From NCBI GenBank assembly GCA_019415985.1, contig DXYE01000029.1:1-26960 (forward strand): a stretch of 26,960 nucleotides of DNA, in the 5' to 3' direction. Each line of letters starts with the position of its first letter. The stretch's first letter is position 1. Below, piece after piece: positions 7,881 to 15,860 of the stretch. The notes below the pieces were generated by a model that searched no databases, was not told the DNA's origin, and saw nothing but the letters and a program-made list of their open reading frames with translations. The translations under genes and the position numbers were made by a program. The DNA comes from Clostridiales bacterium (lineage in GTDB: Bacteria; Bacillota; Clostridia; Oscillospirales; CAG-272).

Positions 7881-8162
7881 ATGGCTGATGAAATCCGTCC
7901 GCGTGCCGAACATATATTAGTACTGCGGAATCGTGAGGAATTGACGGTGACAGGCGTTGAAAATGTTGAGAGCTATAATGACAATATCATTGAAGCGATA
8001 ACAGCGCTGGGCGCCATGACTGTAGAAGGACAGGGGCTGCATATCACGAAGCTTTCGCTAGAAAGCGGTGAAATGCATGTTACAGGCAATATCAGCGGCG
8101 TGCTGTACGCAGTGGAGCCGGAAAAGCCGGAGGGCGGTTTTTTCCGCCGTCTGTTCCGATGA
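7881..8162 (+). CDS. yabP: Sporulation protein YabP
   Basis: A 93-residue YabP/YqfC-family protein found in endospore formers. Recognisable parts are the N-terminal HILVLRNREELTVTGVENVESYNDNIIEA, the central GAMTVEGQGLHITKLSLESGEMHVTG-type beta segment (read here in outline) and the short basic end GFFRRLFR. It is followed by yabQ, which makes the assignment firm. GGAGGAGGGGGA lies ahead of the ATG. In Bacillus the gene is expressed in the mother cell under sigma-E; whether that holds here is uncertain. Confidence 0.9.
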   Translation: MADEIRPRAEHILVLRNREELTVTGVENVESYNDNIIEAITALGAMTVEGQGLHITKLSLESGEMHVTGNISGVLYAVEPEKPEGGFFRRLFR

Positions 8163-8240
8163 GCAAAGCACTTTCATACAGCGGAAGACGGCGGCCGGCA
8201 TAAGAGATGTGCCTGCTTATCCAGTTAACGCGGAAAGGAC

Positions 8241-8903
8241 ATGAATGCGGCGATGGAAGCTTCGGTTACAGGCAACGGTGTTTTATTTTTTTGGGCTATC
8301 CTTTTGGGCGCGGCCTGGGGAATCCTTTATGATGTATTTCGGGTGATTCGAATTGCACGGGGTTCCTCGTGCACTGCGGACAAATTTGCGGCTGTGAAGC
8401 GTCTGCGCGCCGTACAGCTGCATTTGCCGGAGATGCGAAGACGAAGTATGCCAAGCAAAAAGAAAAAGAAATCTGAAAGGCAAAAATTTCATATAACAGA
8501 TACGGTCGTCGTATTCGTCGAGGATCTGCTGTTTACCCTTACAGTCGGTTTGAGCTTTATTATTTTTGTATTTTCAGCAAATTCAGGGATGTTTCGCTGG
8601 TTTTTGCTGGTAGGAGCGGGCGTAGGCTTCTGCGCCTATTATTGTACTGTAGGCAAATTGGTCACGGGCTGTGCAGCTTTTCTTGTGGCGCTTCTCCGCG
8701 CTCTTTTCATCATGATTGGAAATTATACGCTGTGTCCTCTGCTTCGGCTTCTGCTCTGGCTGGGGGGCTGGCTGGTCAGAGTTGCCAGCATGTTTAAGGC
8801 GAAGATAGCGAGCCGGTATCAAATGTATACCGGCAGACGCTATACGGCATCTCAGAGCAGAAAGCTGGAGGCGGAGGCGCTCCGAGGCTTTCAGATGGAA
8901 TGA
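8241..8903 (+). CDS. yabQ: Spore cortex biosynthesis protein YabQ
   Basis: A 220-residue membrane protein. The N-terminal helix ends in the family motif GAAWGILYDVFRVIRIARG; a charged segment follows (about 60-85, RRRSMPSKKKKKSE), then two or three hydrophobic segments at about 90-110, 117-150 and 155-175, and a basic C-terminal tail. In Bacillus YabQ is needed for spore cortex formation and lies between yabP and divIC, as here. Start choice: the ATG at 8241 is only one base from GGAAAGGA, while an in-frame ATG at 8253 has a 13-base gap; neither spacing is ideal, so the first four residues are uncertain. Confidence 0.88.
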   Translation: MNAAMEASVTGNGVLFFWAILLGAAWGILYDVFRVIRIARGSSCTADKFAAVKRLRAVQLHLPEMRRRSMPSKKKKKSERQKFHITDTVVVFVEDLLFTLTVGLSFIIFVFSANSGMFRWFLLVGAGVGFCAYYCTVGKLVTGCAAFLVALLRALFIMIGNYTLCPLLRLLLWLGGWLVRVASMFKAKIASRYQMYTGRRYTASQSRKLEAEALRGFQME

Positions 8904-8940
8904 AAACAGGATATGATACACAAACAAAGGAGGAAAGGCC

Positions 8941-9225
8941 TTGAAGCCGAAAAAGCAAACACATTTTTTTGTGAGGGCAGTCTTTATTGTTTTTGCCGTT
9001 TTCTGTGTCATTTCCATATTCAATATGCAGTATCAGCTTAATTCTCTGGAAAAGGAGAAAGAGACGGCAAGCGAACAGATTAAAGAATATCAGGCAAGAG
9101 TGGATGAACTGCAGGATCAGCTTGCAACCCCGTATGACCGTGATTATATCATTAAGGTAGCAAAAGAGAAGCTGAATTACAGCTTACCGAATGAAATAAT
9201 CTTCTACAACGATTTGGCAAACTGA
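8941..9225 (+). CDS. divIC: Septum formation initiator, DivIC/FtsB family
   Basis: A 94-residue bitopic membrane protein of the divisome. A short basic cytoplasmic start (KPKKQTH) leads to a membrane segment at about residues 11-29, a coiled coil at about 32-62 rich in Glu, Lys and Gln (SLEKEKETASEQIKEYQARV), and the globular end with DRDYIIKVAKEKLNY, typical of DivIC/FtsB. The start is TTG with AAAGGAGG 6 bases upstream. It partners FtsL/DivIB in activating septal wall synthesis. The position after yabQ matches Bacillus. Confidence 0.9.
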   Translation: MKPKKQTHFFVRAVFIVFAVFCVISIFNMQYQLNSLEKEKETASEQIKEYQARVDELQDQLATPYDRDYIIKVAKEKLNYSLPNEIIFYNDLAN

Positions 9226-9374
9226 GCTTGTATGGTCTACCGTGTTTTTTCGGCCGCATCGGAAATTGGCGAAAGGAAGCAGGCTGCCGTCCGGAAAGTA
9301 TCTGGTTCGGTCAGTGTCTGTCAATACCGTCCGTGCTTTACCGGGAGGACGCAGAAAAGAAATTGGAGACATAA

Positions 9375-10598
9375 ATGAATCAAAAAACATCAAGGGAAAA
9401 ACAACTAAGACAACAAAAGACGAAGAACGGTTGGCTTTGGACCGCCCTGACGGCTGTGCTGCTCGTGACCTCTGTTCTTGGAAATGTCGTAATGGGGACG
9501 CTTTTGTACAGCAGGTTTTCCTCTGGCGGGGGTGATTCCTACAGCGCTGTTCAAGCGGAACGGGAACGGCTTGCCGCAGCTTATGAAACTGTCTCCGGCC
9601 AATACGATTCGCTATCAGCAGCCTATGATGAGATGAGCGAAAGAATACAATCGCAGTCCGAGGAGCTGGAACGGGTACAAGCAGAGCGGGACGAGCTCAA
9701 GAGACAGCTTGAGAATGATTTGCTTGAGGAATATGCTGCTCAAATTGATAATCTCGTACAAAATGTACCGTACTGGTTTGATGCGGCGGGGAATTTTGTG
9801 AAAAAGGAATTTACAGCCGGAGAACCAGCCGGCTATACACGGGCTTCGATCTCCGTCTGCTACGAAGACCTCGAAAGCGGGAGATCCTGGAGCTGCGGCG
9901 GCGATATGAGTTATTATTCCGCAAGCCTTATCAAAGCGCCATACGTATACTCGCTGCTTTGCGAATTTGCAGAGGCCAGGGCAAATAAGGAGCCGGGTTC
10001 AGACCTGGGGATATATGATTGGGACCGCATAGTGACGCTGACGGATGCGATGAAGATGAACGGTTCCGGAACCCTGAAAAATATGTCGGCCGGAACGCAG
10101 CTTACAGTTAAAGAATTGATGCAGTATGCCATTGAGGTCAGCGATAACACGGCGTTTAAGTATCTAAGGGATACCTATGGATATGATTTTTTCTATAAAA
10201 AAGCAAAGGACCTCGGTGTCAGCAGCGTATATGAGGGATCCTTTGATACGCTGAGTGCCGAGGATGCATGTGTTTTCCTGCGCGCTATTTATGAATTTGC
10301 TTCCGAAAACGATACGGAAGGACAAATGCTGCTGGATAGTATGAAGAAGGCCAATTATACGGTTCTGATTCCTCAGGCTGCGGGTGACACGGAAACGGCG
10401 CATAAATACGGGTGGGATGCCAAAGCCTATCATGATATGGCGATTGTTATGGACGAACGCCCCTATGTGCTCTGCATCATGACCAATTTTAATTTCTCAG
10501 AAAACAGTATGTACCGCGAGGACATCAACACCTATTTGAGAGAGATTATCACAAAGGTAATGGAATATCATAAACAGGCAGCCACTGTGGACTCGTGA
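9375..10598 (+). CDS. Membrane-anchored class A beta-lactamase-like serine hydrolase
   Basis: A 407-residue protein: basic N-terminus, one membrane segment at about 20-45, a coiled coil at about 56-130 (heptad-like Glu/Gln/Arg stretches), then a beta-lactamase2-type domain. Active-site motifs are SLIK at 184-187 (SxxK nucleophile and lysine), SDN at 256-258, and KYG at 344-346 where classical enzymes have KTG. The domain should face outside. The missing KTG threonine and the long coiled-coil stalk argue against a drug-resistance beta-lactamase; a wall-related hydrolase, or a binding protein, is more likely. It follows divIC by 149 bp and is closed by a strong terminator, so it may share the divIC transcript. 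Exact substrate unknown. Confidence 0.8.
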   Translation: MNQKTSREKQLRQQKTKNGWLWTALTAVLLVTSVLGNVVMGTLLYSRFSSGGGDSYSAVQAERERLAAAYETVSGQYDSLSAAYDEMSERIQSQSEELERVQAERDELKRQLENDLLEEYAAQIDNLVQNVPYWFDAAGNFVKKEFTAGEPAGYTRASISVCYEDLESGRSWSCGGDMSYYSASLIKAPYVYSLLCEFAEARANKEPGSDLGIYDWDRIVTLTDAMKMNGSGTLKNMSAGTQLTVKELMQYAIEVSDNTAFKYLRDTYGYDFFYKKAKDLGVSSVYEGSFDTLSAEDACVFLRAIYEFASENDTEGQMLLDSMKKANYTVLIPQAAGDTETAHKYGWDAKAYHDMAIVMDERPYVLCIMTNFNFSENSMYREDINTYLREIITKVMEYHKQAATVDS

Positions 10599-10685
10599 GG
10601 ACTTGTCGGGCAATATCCCGTTTAGCCGGGGACGGATGCGGGAGATGAAATCAGATACGGAATTCAAAACGCAATAGGAAAAATC

Positions 10686-10718
10686 AGCTCCTGTTTTCTG
10701 AAACAGGAGCTTTTATTT
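10686..10718 (+). terminator. Rho-independent terminator after the beta-lactamase-like gene
   Basis: A perfect 11-bp stem, AGCTCCTGTTT at 10686-10696 and AAACAGGAGCT at 10701-10711 around TCTG, is followed by TTTATTTG. It lies between convergent genes; on the other strand the downstream tract GATTTTTCC is also T-rich, so it may serve the amidohydrolase gene too. Confidence 0.9.
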
Positions 10719-10788
10719 GTGTAAAAACAGCGCTAAAAACGCGGATAAAAAAAGCAGGATCCTACCGAATACGAAAACCGCTGGCGCA

Positions 10789-11958
10789 TCAAGAAATATG
10801 AACCGCTGGCACAGCGTCGGCAGTGTAAACGATACGGCCGTTGATGAGGGTATAGCGTACAATGGTTTCGAGATGAAGCGGATTTCCGTCGAAAATCGCC
10901 AAATCTGCATCCTTACCGGGCTTTATACTCCCCAGTCTGTGGTTAACCCGGCAGATTTTTGCAGCATGGATCGTGATGGAGCGGATGGCAGCTTCCTCCT
11001 CCATACCCTCCTTTTTTGCAAGAGCTGCACAGAGAGGAAGATATTGGATACGGGAGACCGGATGGTCGGTAGTCAGCGCAACGAGAACACCGGCCCTATC
11101 AAGAATGCCAGCGGTTTTAAAATCTGAGTTGTTGACTTCATTTTTGCTTCTCGAAGCGAGAGAGGGACCGACAATCGCCGGAAAGCCGCTTGCAGCGATC
11201 GCTTCAGCGATCAAATGCCCTTCGGTACAGTGGTCAAGCGTCAGATCTAAATGAAATTCATTCGCTATCCGTATGGCGGTAAAGATATCATCTGTCCGAT
11301 GAACGTGTGCTTTCAGAGGTATTTTGCGTTCAAACAGCTCGCGGTAGCATTCCATGCCGAAATCCGGCTGAGAGCTCCCGTTGCTTTCAGCGTCGAAGTA
11401 TTGTTGCGCAAGAAACAGTTCCTCCCGAATGAGGGAGGCAATGGCCATTCGCGTAGAAGGCATATTTCCGTTGACGCCATAATTCACCTTTGGATTTTCG
11501 CCAAAGGCTACTTTGATGGCTGCGGGGGCGAGCACGACCATATCGTCTACCCTGCGTCCGTCGGTTTTTATGAAAGCAAATTGGCCACCGACTGCGTTTG
11601 CGCTGCCCGGTCCGACCATAACACCGGTAATTCCTTGGGCAATTGCATTATGAAACGCACTGTCCATAGGGTTTATGGCGTCTATGGCGCGGAGACATGG
11701 CGTGATGGGATTGGTGCCTTCATTGCAGTCGTCGCCCTGACGTCCGGCCTTTTCCTCTGAGATGCCGATATGACTGTGCGCATCAATCAATCCGGGATAA
11801 ATATGAAGGCCGGTGGCATCTATCATTCGTGTACCGTCTGGCGGTGTAATATTATCGGATATTTTGATGATTTTTCCTTCGCGTACCAGCAGATCGGCGC
11901 GGAGCACTTCGTTATCTGTTTCCATTGTATGAAGGGTTCCATTTTGGATGCAAACCAT
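10789..11958 (-). CDS. Metal-dependent amidohydrolase (imidazolonepropionase-like)
   Basis: A 389-residue cytoplasmic amidohydrolase-superfamily enzyme. The N-terminal beta-sandwich (about 1-55) precedes the barrel. Metal ligands are visible: H61-S-H63 in PGLIDAHSHIG, His218 and His220 in KAHVHRTDDI, His243 in TLDHCTEG and Asp299 in TTDHPV; the end GSIKPGKDADLAIFDGNPL is the family's returning sandwich strand. The start at 11958 has AGGAGG at ideal spacing; a longer frame to 12000 lacks one. It resembles COG1228 proteins, but the substrate cannot be told, and there are no neighbouring hut genes. It stands alone, convergent with the preceding operon and divergent from the Asn/Gln-rich gene. 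Confidence 0.85.
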   Translation of the reverse strand: MVCIQNGTLHTMETDNEVLRADLLVREGKIIKISDNITPPDGTRMIDATGLHIYPGLIDAHSHIGISEEKAGRQGDDCNEGTNPITPCLRAIDAINPMDSAFHNAIAQGITGVMVGPGSANAVGGQFAFIKTDGRRVDDMVVLAPAAIKVAFGENPKVNYGVNGNMPSTRMAIASLIREELFLAQQYFDAESNGSSQPDFGMECYRELFERKIPLKAHVHRTDDIFTAIRIANEFHLDLTLDHCTEGHLIAEAIAASGFPAIVGPSLASRSKNEVNNSDFKTAGILDRAGVLVALTTDHPVSRIQYLPLCAALAKKEGMEEEAAIRSITIHAAKICRVNHRLGSIKPGKDADLAIFDGNPLHLETIVRYTLINGRIVYTADAVPAVHIS

Positions 11959-12068
11959 CTTGACCTCCTGAAATTTTATTTTCATGTATATTTTTCCCAA
12001 ATAAAAGCAAAACTATCCATGTCAGCGAAGTTCTTCAAATCAGATAAAAAATGAGGAGGTTATCTATC

Positions 12069-12230
12069 TTGAGCAATCAGAATAATCAGAGGAATCAAAA
12101 CAATCAGAGGAATCAGAACAACCAGAATAATCAGAACAACCAGAATAATCAGAACAGCCAGAATAACCGGAACAACCAGAATAATCAAAATAACCGTCAG
12201 AACAATCAAAATCAGCAGAACCAGCGCTGA
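12069..12230 (+). CDS. Asn/Gln-only small protein
   Basis: A 53-residue protein whose composition is 28 Asn, 17 Gln, 5 Arg, 2 Ser and the initiator Met, with no acidic, hydrophobic or aromatic residue. It is built of NNQ triplets, interrupted by Arg at 8, 14, 34, 43 and 53. The TTG start has GAGGAGGT 8 bases upstream, close to an ideal ribosome-binding site; an in-frame ATG at 12051 overlaps that site and has none of its own. A 20-bp-stem terminator follows 22 bp after the stop, so the unit looks like a complete, well-expressed monocistronic gene. I do not recognise a family. A basic, low-complexity spore or nucleic-acid-associated protein is a guess. Confidence 0.7.
   Translation: MSNQNNQRNQNNQRNQNNQNNQNNQNNQNSQNNRNNQNNQNNRQNNQNQQNQR
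12070..12226 (+). repeat. Tandem 9-bp repeats in the Asn/Gln gene
   Basis: Degenerate 9-base units of the form CAGAAYAAY (Y = C or T) run through most of this stretch, with occasional CGG, CGT or AGG codons replacing CAG. Synonymous AAT/AAC differences between units show that the repeat is not a fresh expansion. Confidence 0.85.
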
Positions 12231-12252
12231 AAGGGCATACAGAGTTCCAATG

Positions 12253-12298
12253 AACGAACCTGTCCCGGCATCAAAGATGCCGGGACAGGTTCGTTTTT
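12253..12298 (+). terminator. Very strong terminator after the Asn/Gln gene
   Basis: A perfect 20-bp stem at 12253-12272 and 12276-12295 with a three-A loop runs into a T tract (TTTTT at 12294-12298). This is the most stable-looking terminator in the window. Confidence 0.93.
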
Positions 12299-12424
12299 AC
12301 ATATTAAGAAGCAATTATCGGATGCCTCCCGGAGAAAATTACGCTGAACGTCATCGAATTCAATGGAAGGCGAGCAGATAAAAATCATATTTTGATGTCG
12401 TGACAGGTCACAGCATTCGATTCC

Positions 12425-12462
12425 GAAAAAAAGTACGCCCCGTAATATAAAGCGTTATGGGC
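12425..12462 (-). terminator. Possible terminator of the ABC exporter operon
   Basis: On the minus strand an imperfect stem (GCCC near 12459-12462 with GGGGC near 12437-12441, with a few internal pairs) is followed by TACTTTTTTTC. The stem is weak and the T run good. Confidence 0.4.
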
Positions 12463-12503
12463 TAACCCTGAAACGTTCGAATAATACCACTTGAATAAGA
12501 TTT

Positions 12504-13490
12504 TCAGTGACTGCTGTCTGCGTATACTCTGCGGATCACATCATCGATGCCGGTTTCTTCAAAACTGATATCACGGATGTGGTCTGTTCGCGAAATGTGG
12601 GACAAAATTTCACCGGCGCTGGCTTCTTTTTTACTGTATTGAAACCAGATCCGGTTTCCTTCCTTGCGTACTGTCCTGGCACATGGAACCGAGAGATTTT
12701 CGGAGGGAGTATCAAAAAAATCCACTACAATTGTTTTTTCCGGCGCCAGACGGTCTATGAGCTCTGAAAGGGAACCGTCCTCTACAATGACGCCCTTATT
12801 GATAATAATGACGCGATGACAAAGCTGTTCGATATCATCCAGATCATGTGTGGTCAGAATAATCGTTGTTTTATACTTCTCATTGATGTCCCGGATGAAC
12901 TTTCTGACAGCGTGCTTGACTTCAACATCGAGTCCTATGGTAGGCTCGTCCAGAAAAACGAGCGGCGGCGAGTGCAGCATAGATGCAGCCAAGTCGCCTT
13001 TCATGCGCTGCCCGAGCGAAAGCTGACGGACGGGCGTATCGACGATATCACTGATTCCTAAAATATCGTCGAGCACGGAGAGATTATTGCGGTATGTTTC
13101 ATCTGGAATTTTATAGATTCTGCGCAGCAATTCAAAGGATTCGCCCAATCGAAGATCCCAGTAAAGCTGCGACCGCTGACCGAAAACGACGCCGATGTCC
13201 TTTACCACTTTCTTACGGTTTTCGTAAGGGGAGAGCCCTCTGATCAGCACCGTACCCGAGGTGGGCTGCAGAATGCCGCTCATCATTTTGATCGTCGTGC
13301 TTTTTCCTGCGCCATTCGGCCCGATATAACCGACAATCTCCCCTTCTGCAATGTCAAAGCTGATATGATTGACTGCACGAAATTTTTCTTTCTTAACCTG
13401 GAAAAGATTTTTCAGGGCGCCTCGAAAGCCGCTTTCTTTTTTGTTTACGATATAATCTTTTACCAGATCGTTGACCTCAATGATTGCCAT
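12504..13490 (-). CDS. ABC-2 type exporter, ATP-binding protein
   Basis: A 328-residue ATPase. Walker A GPNGAGKST is at 57-65, the Q-loop Gln at 105 (VVFGQRSQLYWDL), signature LSLGQ at 157-161, Walker B LVFLDEP at 177-183 and the switch His at 215. The phrase GQRSQLYWDLRLGESF and the long N-terminal insert before the core (about 15-38) are typical of the COG4586 group, which pairs with two DUF990-type permeases; both are encoded just upstream. One cyanobacterial relative is reported to export viologens, but the substrate here is unknown. AGGAGG precedes the ATG at 13490; a longer frame to 13511 lacks such a site. It is the last gene of a three-gene operon. Confidence 0.92.
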   Translation of the reverse strand: MAIIEVNDLVKDYIVNKKESGFRGALKNLFQVKKEKFRAVNHISFDIAEGEIVGYIGPNGAGKSTTIKMMSGILQPTSGTVLIRGLSPYENRKKVVKDIGVVFGQRSQLYWDLRLGESFELLRRIYKIPDETYRNNLSVLDDILGISDIVDTPVRQLSLGQRMKGDLAASMLHSPPLVFLDEPTIGLDVEVKHAVRKFIRDINEKYKTTIILTTHDLDDIEQLCHRVIIINKGVIVEDGSLSELIDRLAPEKTIVVDFFDTPSENLSVPCARTVRKEGNRIWFQYSKKEASAGEILSHISRTDHIRDISFEETGIDDVIRRVYADSSH

Positions 13491-13564
13491 TGTGCCTCCT
13501 TCTGACTGCAATGCGTATCCCGCGGGAATTTAAAGATACCGGGTGCGTAATTGCGTATGGCTTT

Positions 13565-14389
13565 TTATGAGCCCGCGCTTTCGTATCGCTTTATACCGAA
13601 TTTAAAAAACTGATAGGCGAGAAAAAAGGCCAGAGCTGCGACGCACAGCGAGATGAACCAGATGTTTGAGGTTGGCATCAGACCTGTTTGAAGATCTAAA
13701 AAATCGCTGGCCGGGTAATAGCTGACGAAGCCGAGCGGTATGACGAAGGTAAAAAGCACTTGGATGATTTTGGGGTAGATGGAGAGAGGATACATCGTGG
13801 TGTACTGATACACGGTAAGCGTCATATCCGAGAGTCTGTTGCGGCCTTTTATATAAAAAGCGACAGAACCGACGAAAAGGAAAACCGCACCTCTGATGAA
13901 GGTGGCGCTCAGGATCATGGACAGAAGCTTGAGAATGTTCAAAACCGTCGGCACAAATCCGACCAGGCAGCAGCCGTATATGAGAATAATGACGGCGGGA
14001 AGCAAATCGGTCAGCCCGATCAGATTAAAAAAGGATATGCAGAATTGGAAAAATACATTCATGGGACGCAGCAGATATCTGTCAAAGTCTCCGTAAAGGA
14101 TGCTGCTGTCCATATACCATGTCTGCACGAACAGGAGCACGGAAATGCCGTGGCTGACAATAGCGATACCGTACAAAAAGACAATTTGTTCGTAGGACCA
14201 ACCGCCGAGGCTGCCAAAGCTCCGTACCGTCGCCCACGTCGTCAGCAGAATCATGACAAACTGAATCGGATTGCAAAAGAACCAGCCGATCAGAAACGAA
14301 GGATATTCCATTTGCCGCTGAATTTCGAGCCGTATACTCAGCAGGGCCACGCTGAGGTAATATCGGATGTTTTCAATGGTATCTTTCAA
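13565..14389 (-). CDS. ABC-2 type exporter permease (COG3694-like)
   Basis: A 274-residue integral membrane protein with about six hydrophobic segments. The cytoplasmic phrase GDFDRYLLRPMNVFFQ near residues 99-114 and the end-region phrase YPLSIYPKIIQVLFTFVIPLGFVSYYPA are characteristic of this permease family. It would form a heterodimeric channel with the product of the upstream gene. The start is a TTG preceded by AGAAGGGAG. Spacing is 43 bp to the upstream permease and 74 bp to the ATPase gene, so one transcript is likely. Confidence 0.88.
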   Translation of the reverse strand: MKDTIENIRYYLSVALLSIRLEIQRQMEYPSFLIGWFFCNPIQFVMILLTTWATVRSFGSLGGWSYEQIVFLYGIAIVSHGISVLLFVQTWYMDSSILYGDFDRYLLRPMNVFFQFCISFFNLIGLTDLLPAVIILIYGCCLVGFVPTVLNILKLLSMILSATFIRGAVFLFVGSVAFYIKGRNRLSDMTLTVYQYTTMYPLSIYPKIIQVLFTFVIPLGFVSYYPASDFLDLQTGLMPTSNIWFISLCVAALAFFLAYQFFKFGIKRYESAGS

Positions 14390-14432
14390 GGCTGCACTCC
14401 CTTCTTTTCTGATAAAGTGTTTGAAATCATGA

Positions 14433-15224
14433 TCAGCCGCCCTGGATGATTACGTTGCGGAACGCTTTTCTCTTCAGCGCGTTCATGGCAAAAAACAGCA
14501 GGAGCACCCATATTGCCTGAACGGCCATACCGAAAAGTCCTTCGTTTATTGATATTTTGCCGATATAAACACTGACGGGCGCTTGAACGATGTAGAGAAA
14601 CGGCAGAAACCTCAGTCCGTCGGAAAGCCAGGAAGGAAACAGCCAGAGCGGGACGAGAACGCCGGCAAGCAGGTTGATGATGTGTGATTTGATGGTACCG
14701 ATAGGCCCCAGTTCAATCACCCAAAAGGAAAATAAACCGAAGATTGCGGCGATACACCATTGTATGAGAAAGCCCAGAAGCGCTCCGGCGATAAACAGAA
14801 GCAGCGCGGTAAAGGAAGCGGGAACAGGCACACCGAAGCATAGAGAGGCAATGATGAAAATGGGCACAAACTTTGTCAAAAAATTCGCGATGATTCCTGC
14901 GACGTCTGCGGCAAAATACATTCCCATGACACTGACGGGCTTAATGAATTCGACGGCGACATTACCTTCGTGTATGCTGGATTTGATATTATCCTCCACT
15001 GAAATACTGTAAAAAATTGCAAGCAGCATGGATAAAACGGAGTAATCGATCATCTGACCAAGCGAGGTTTCGGCAATGACGGTCCGGCCGCCATATGCGG
15101 AAACCCAGAAAAAGTATTTTGAAAACATAATCAGAAGCTGCAGACAAATGGCGGTGAGAATTTCAAATTTGTAGGCAAAAGCCACAAGCAGCCGTGTTTT
15201 TATGGCATAAATATAGGATAGCAT
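14433..15224 (-). CDS. ABC-2 type exporter permease (COG4587-like)
   Basis: A 263-residue membrane protein with about six hydrophobic segments; an amphipathic start (MLSYIYAIKTRLLVAFAYKFE) precedes the first. The cytoplasmic segment SIHEGNVAVEFIKPVSVMGMYF near 83-104 matches the equivalent of the other permease's LLRP region. It is the first gene of the exporter operon. AAGGAGG lies directly ahead of the ATG. A 636-bp region without a gene, with a strong leftward promoter, lies upstream. Confidence 0.86.
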   Translation of the reverse strand: MLSYIYAIKTRLLVAFAYKFEILTAICLQLLIMFSKYFFWVSAYGGRTVIAETSLGQMIDYSVLSMLLAIFYSISVEDNIKSSIHEGNVAVEFIKPVSVMGMYFAADVAGIIANFLTKFVPIFIIASLCFGVPVPASFTALLLFIAGALLGFLIQWCIAAIFGLFSFWVIELGPIGTIKSHIINLLAGVLVPLWLFPSWLSDGLRFLPFLYIVQAPVSVYIGKISINEGLFGMAVQAIWVLLLFFAMNALKRKAFRNVIIQGG

Positions 15225-15616
15225 AGGCTCCTCCTTCTCTGCATGCAGAGGTAATGCGTTTCAAAGATAGGATCATATGGTATTTTTCGGCTGGCCGGTA
15301 TGATTCAGTTTACTGAGAAGCATGAAGAGGTTGCTTTGCAGAAGCGGCCCCGCTTCTGCGGATCTGGGCTTTGATTTATAAAAGCAACGGTTATACGGTT
15401 GGTTATAAAGATAAATATACTTAGCCAAACACAACAGATGCGAAGATCAGCATTTACGGAGCATAGACTGACGCAGATCTGCGGCGATATGATTTTCATT
15501 ATCCCATGAGAATTCCGACAGTTTGAAAACTGGGCTTTGCTCAATCGAACAAATCTGCAGTGCACGGCTCACCGAGGATTTATGGTGATCAAATAATCAA
15601 ACAAGATGCCGTATAC

Positions 15617-15627
15617 ATTATAACATA
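15617..15627 (-). promoter_or_regulatory. Second extended -10 element
   Basis: An exact 11-base copy of the upstream -10 region (TATGTTATAAT on the minus strand), 63 bp downstream of the first copy at 15680-15690. Its -35 region is poor (TTAGCT at 17 bp), so it would depend on the TGn element or an activator. Confidence 0.4.
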
Positions 15628-15679
15628 GTTTTCTAATCAAGCTAATAGAAGGAAAACTGTGCTTGAACTCGCTTTGCAT

Positions 15680-15708
15680 ATTATAACATATTTAATTTTA
15701 TATTTCAA
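15680..15708 (-). promoter_or_regulatory. Strong sigma-A type promoter reading toward the ABC operon
   Basis: On the minus strand TTGAAA (15708-15703), 17-bp spacer, TATAAT (15685-15680), with TG one base before the -10. Transcription would start near 15673, leaving a leader of about 450 nt before the first permease gene. Confidence 0.75.
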
Positions 15709-15802
15709 CAAATTAAAATAAAAAAAGATATAGGCCAGCAAATTGCATTTTCAGAAGCACTGGCTGTTATATTATATAGATGAATTTAAGCTGGGGCGCG
15801 TT

Positions 15803-15846
15803 AAAAAACAGACAAGGAGGAATTTCGATCTCTTTGTCTGTTTTTT
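15803..15846 (-). terminator. Terminator of proA (possibly bidirectional)
   Basis: A 17-bp stem with one G-T pair, at 15803-15819 and 15830-15846, begins and ends in runs of six A and six T. It lies 15 bp beyond the proA stop codon and has T runs in both directions. Confidence 0.88.
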
Positions 15847-15860
15847 GAATTATGAAAAAG

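Larger units (their letters stand above)
15225..15802 (-). other. Long leader/regulatory region of the ABC exporter operon
   Basis: About 580 bp with no convincing gene. A 87-codon-scale frame on the minus strand (15305-15565) would start at GTG without a ribosome-binding site and lacks family features. The region contains a perfect inverted repeat, GCAGAAGC at 15338-15345 and GCTTCTGC at 15352-15359, and an AT-rich part from 15600 with two extended -10 elements. Confidence 0.5.

Noticed and set aside
9375..10598. Antibiotic-resistance beta-lactamase
   Set aside because: The KTG motif is replaced by KYG, and a long coiled-coil stalk and divisome context point to another role.
11251..11760. 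169-codon plus-strand frame opposite the amidohydrolase
   Set aside because: Antisense to a gene with complete metal-binding motifs.
12070..12226. CRISPR-like array
   Set aside because: The repeats are 9-bp contiguous units with no spacers, and they encode an in-frame protein.
13760..14449. 229-codon open frame on the plus strand opposite the permease gene
   Set aside because: Antisense shadow; the permease on the other strand has family motifs, membrane segments and operon context.
15305..15565. 86-codon minus-strand frame in the ABC operon leader
   Set aside because: GTG start without a ribosome-binding site, no recognisable domain, and odd composition. It remains possible as a leader peptide, but evidence is lacking.
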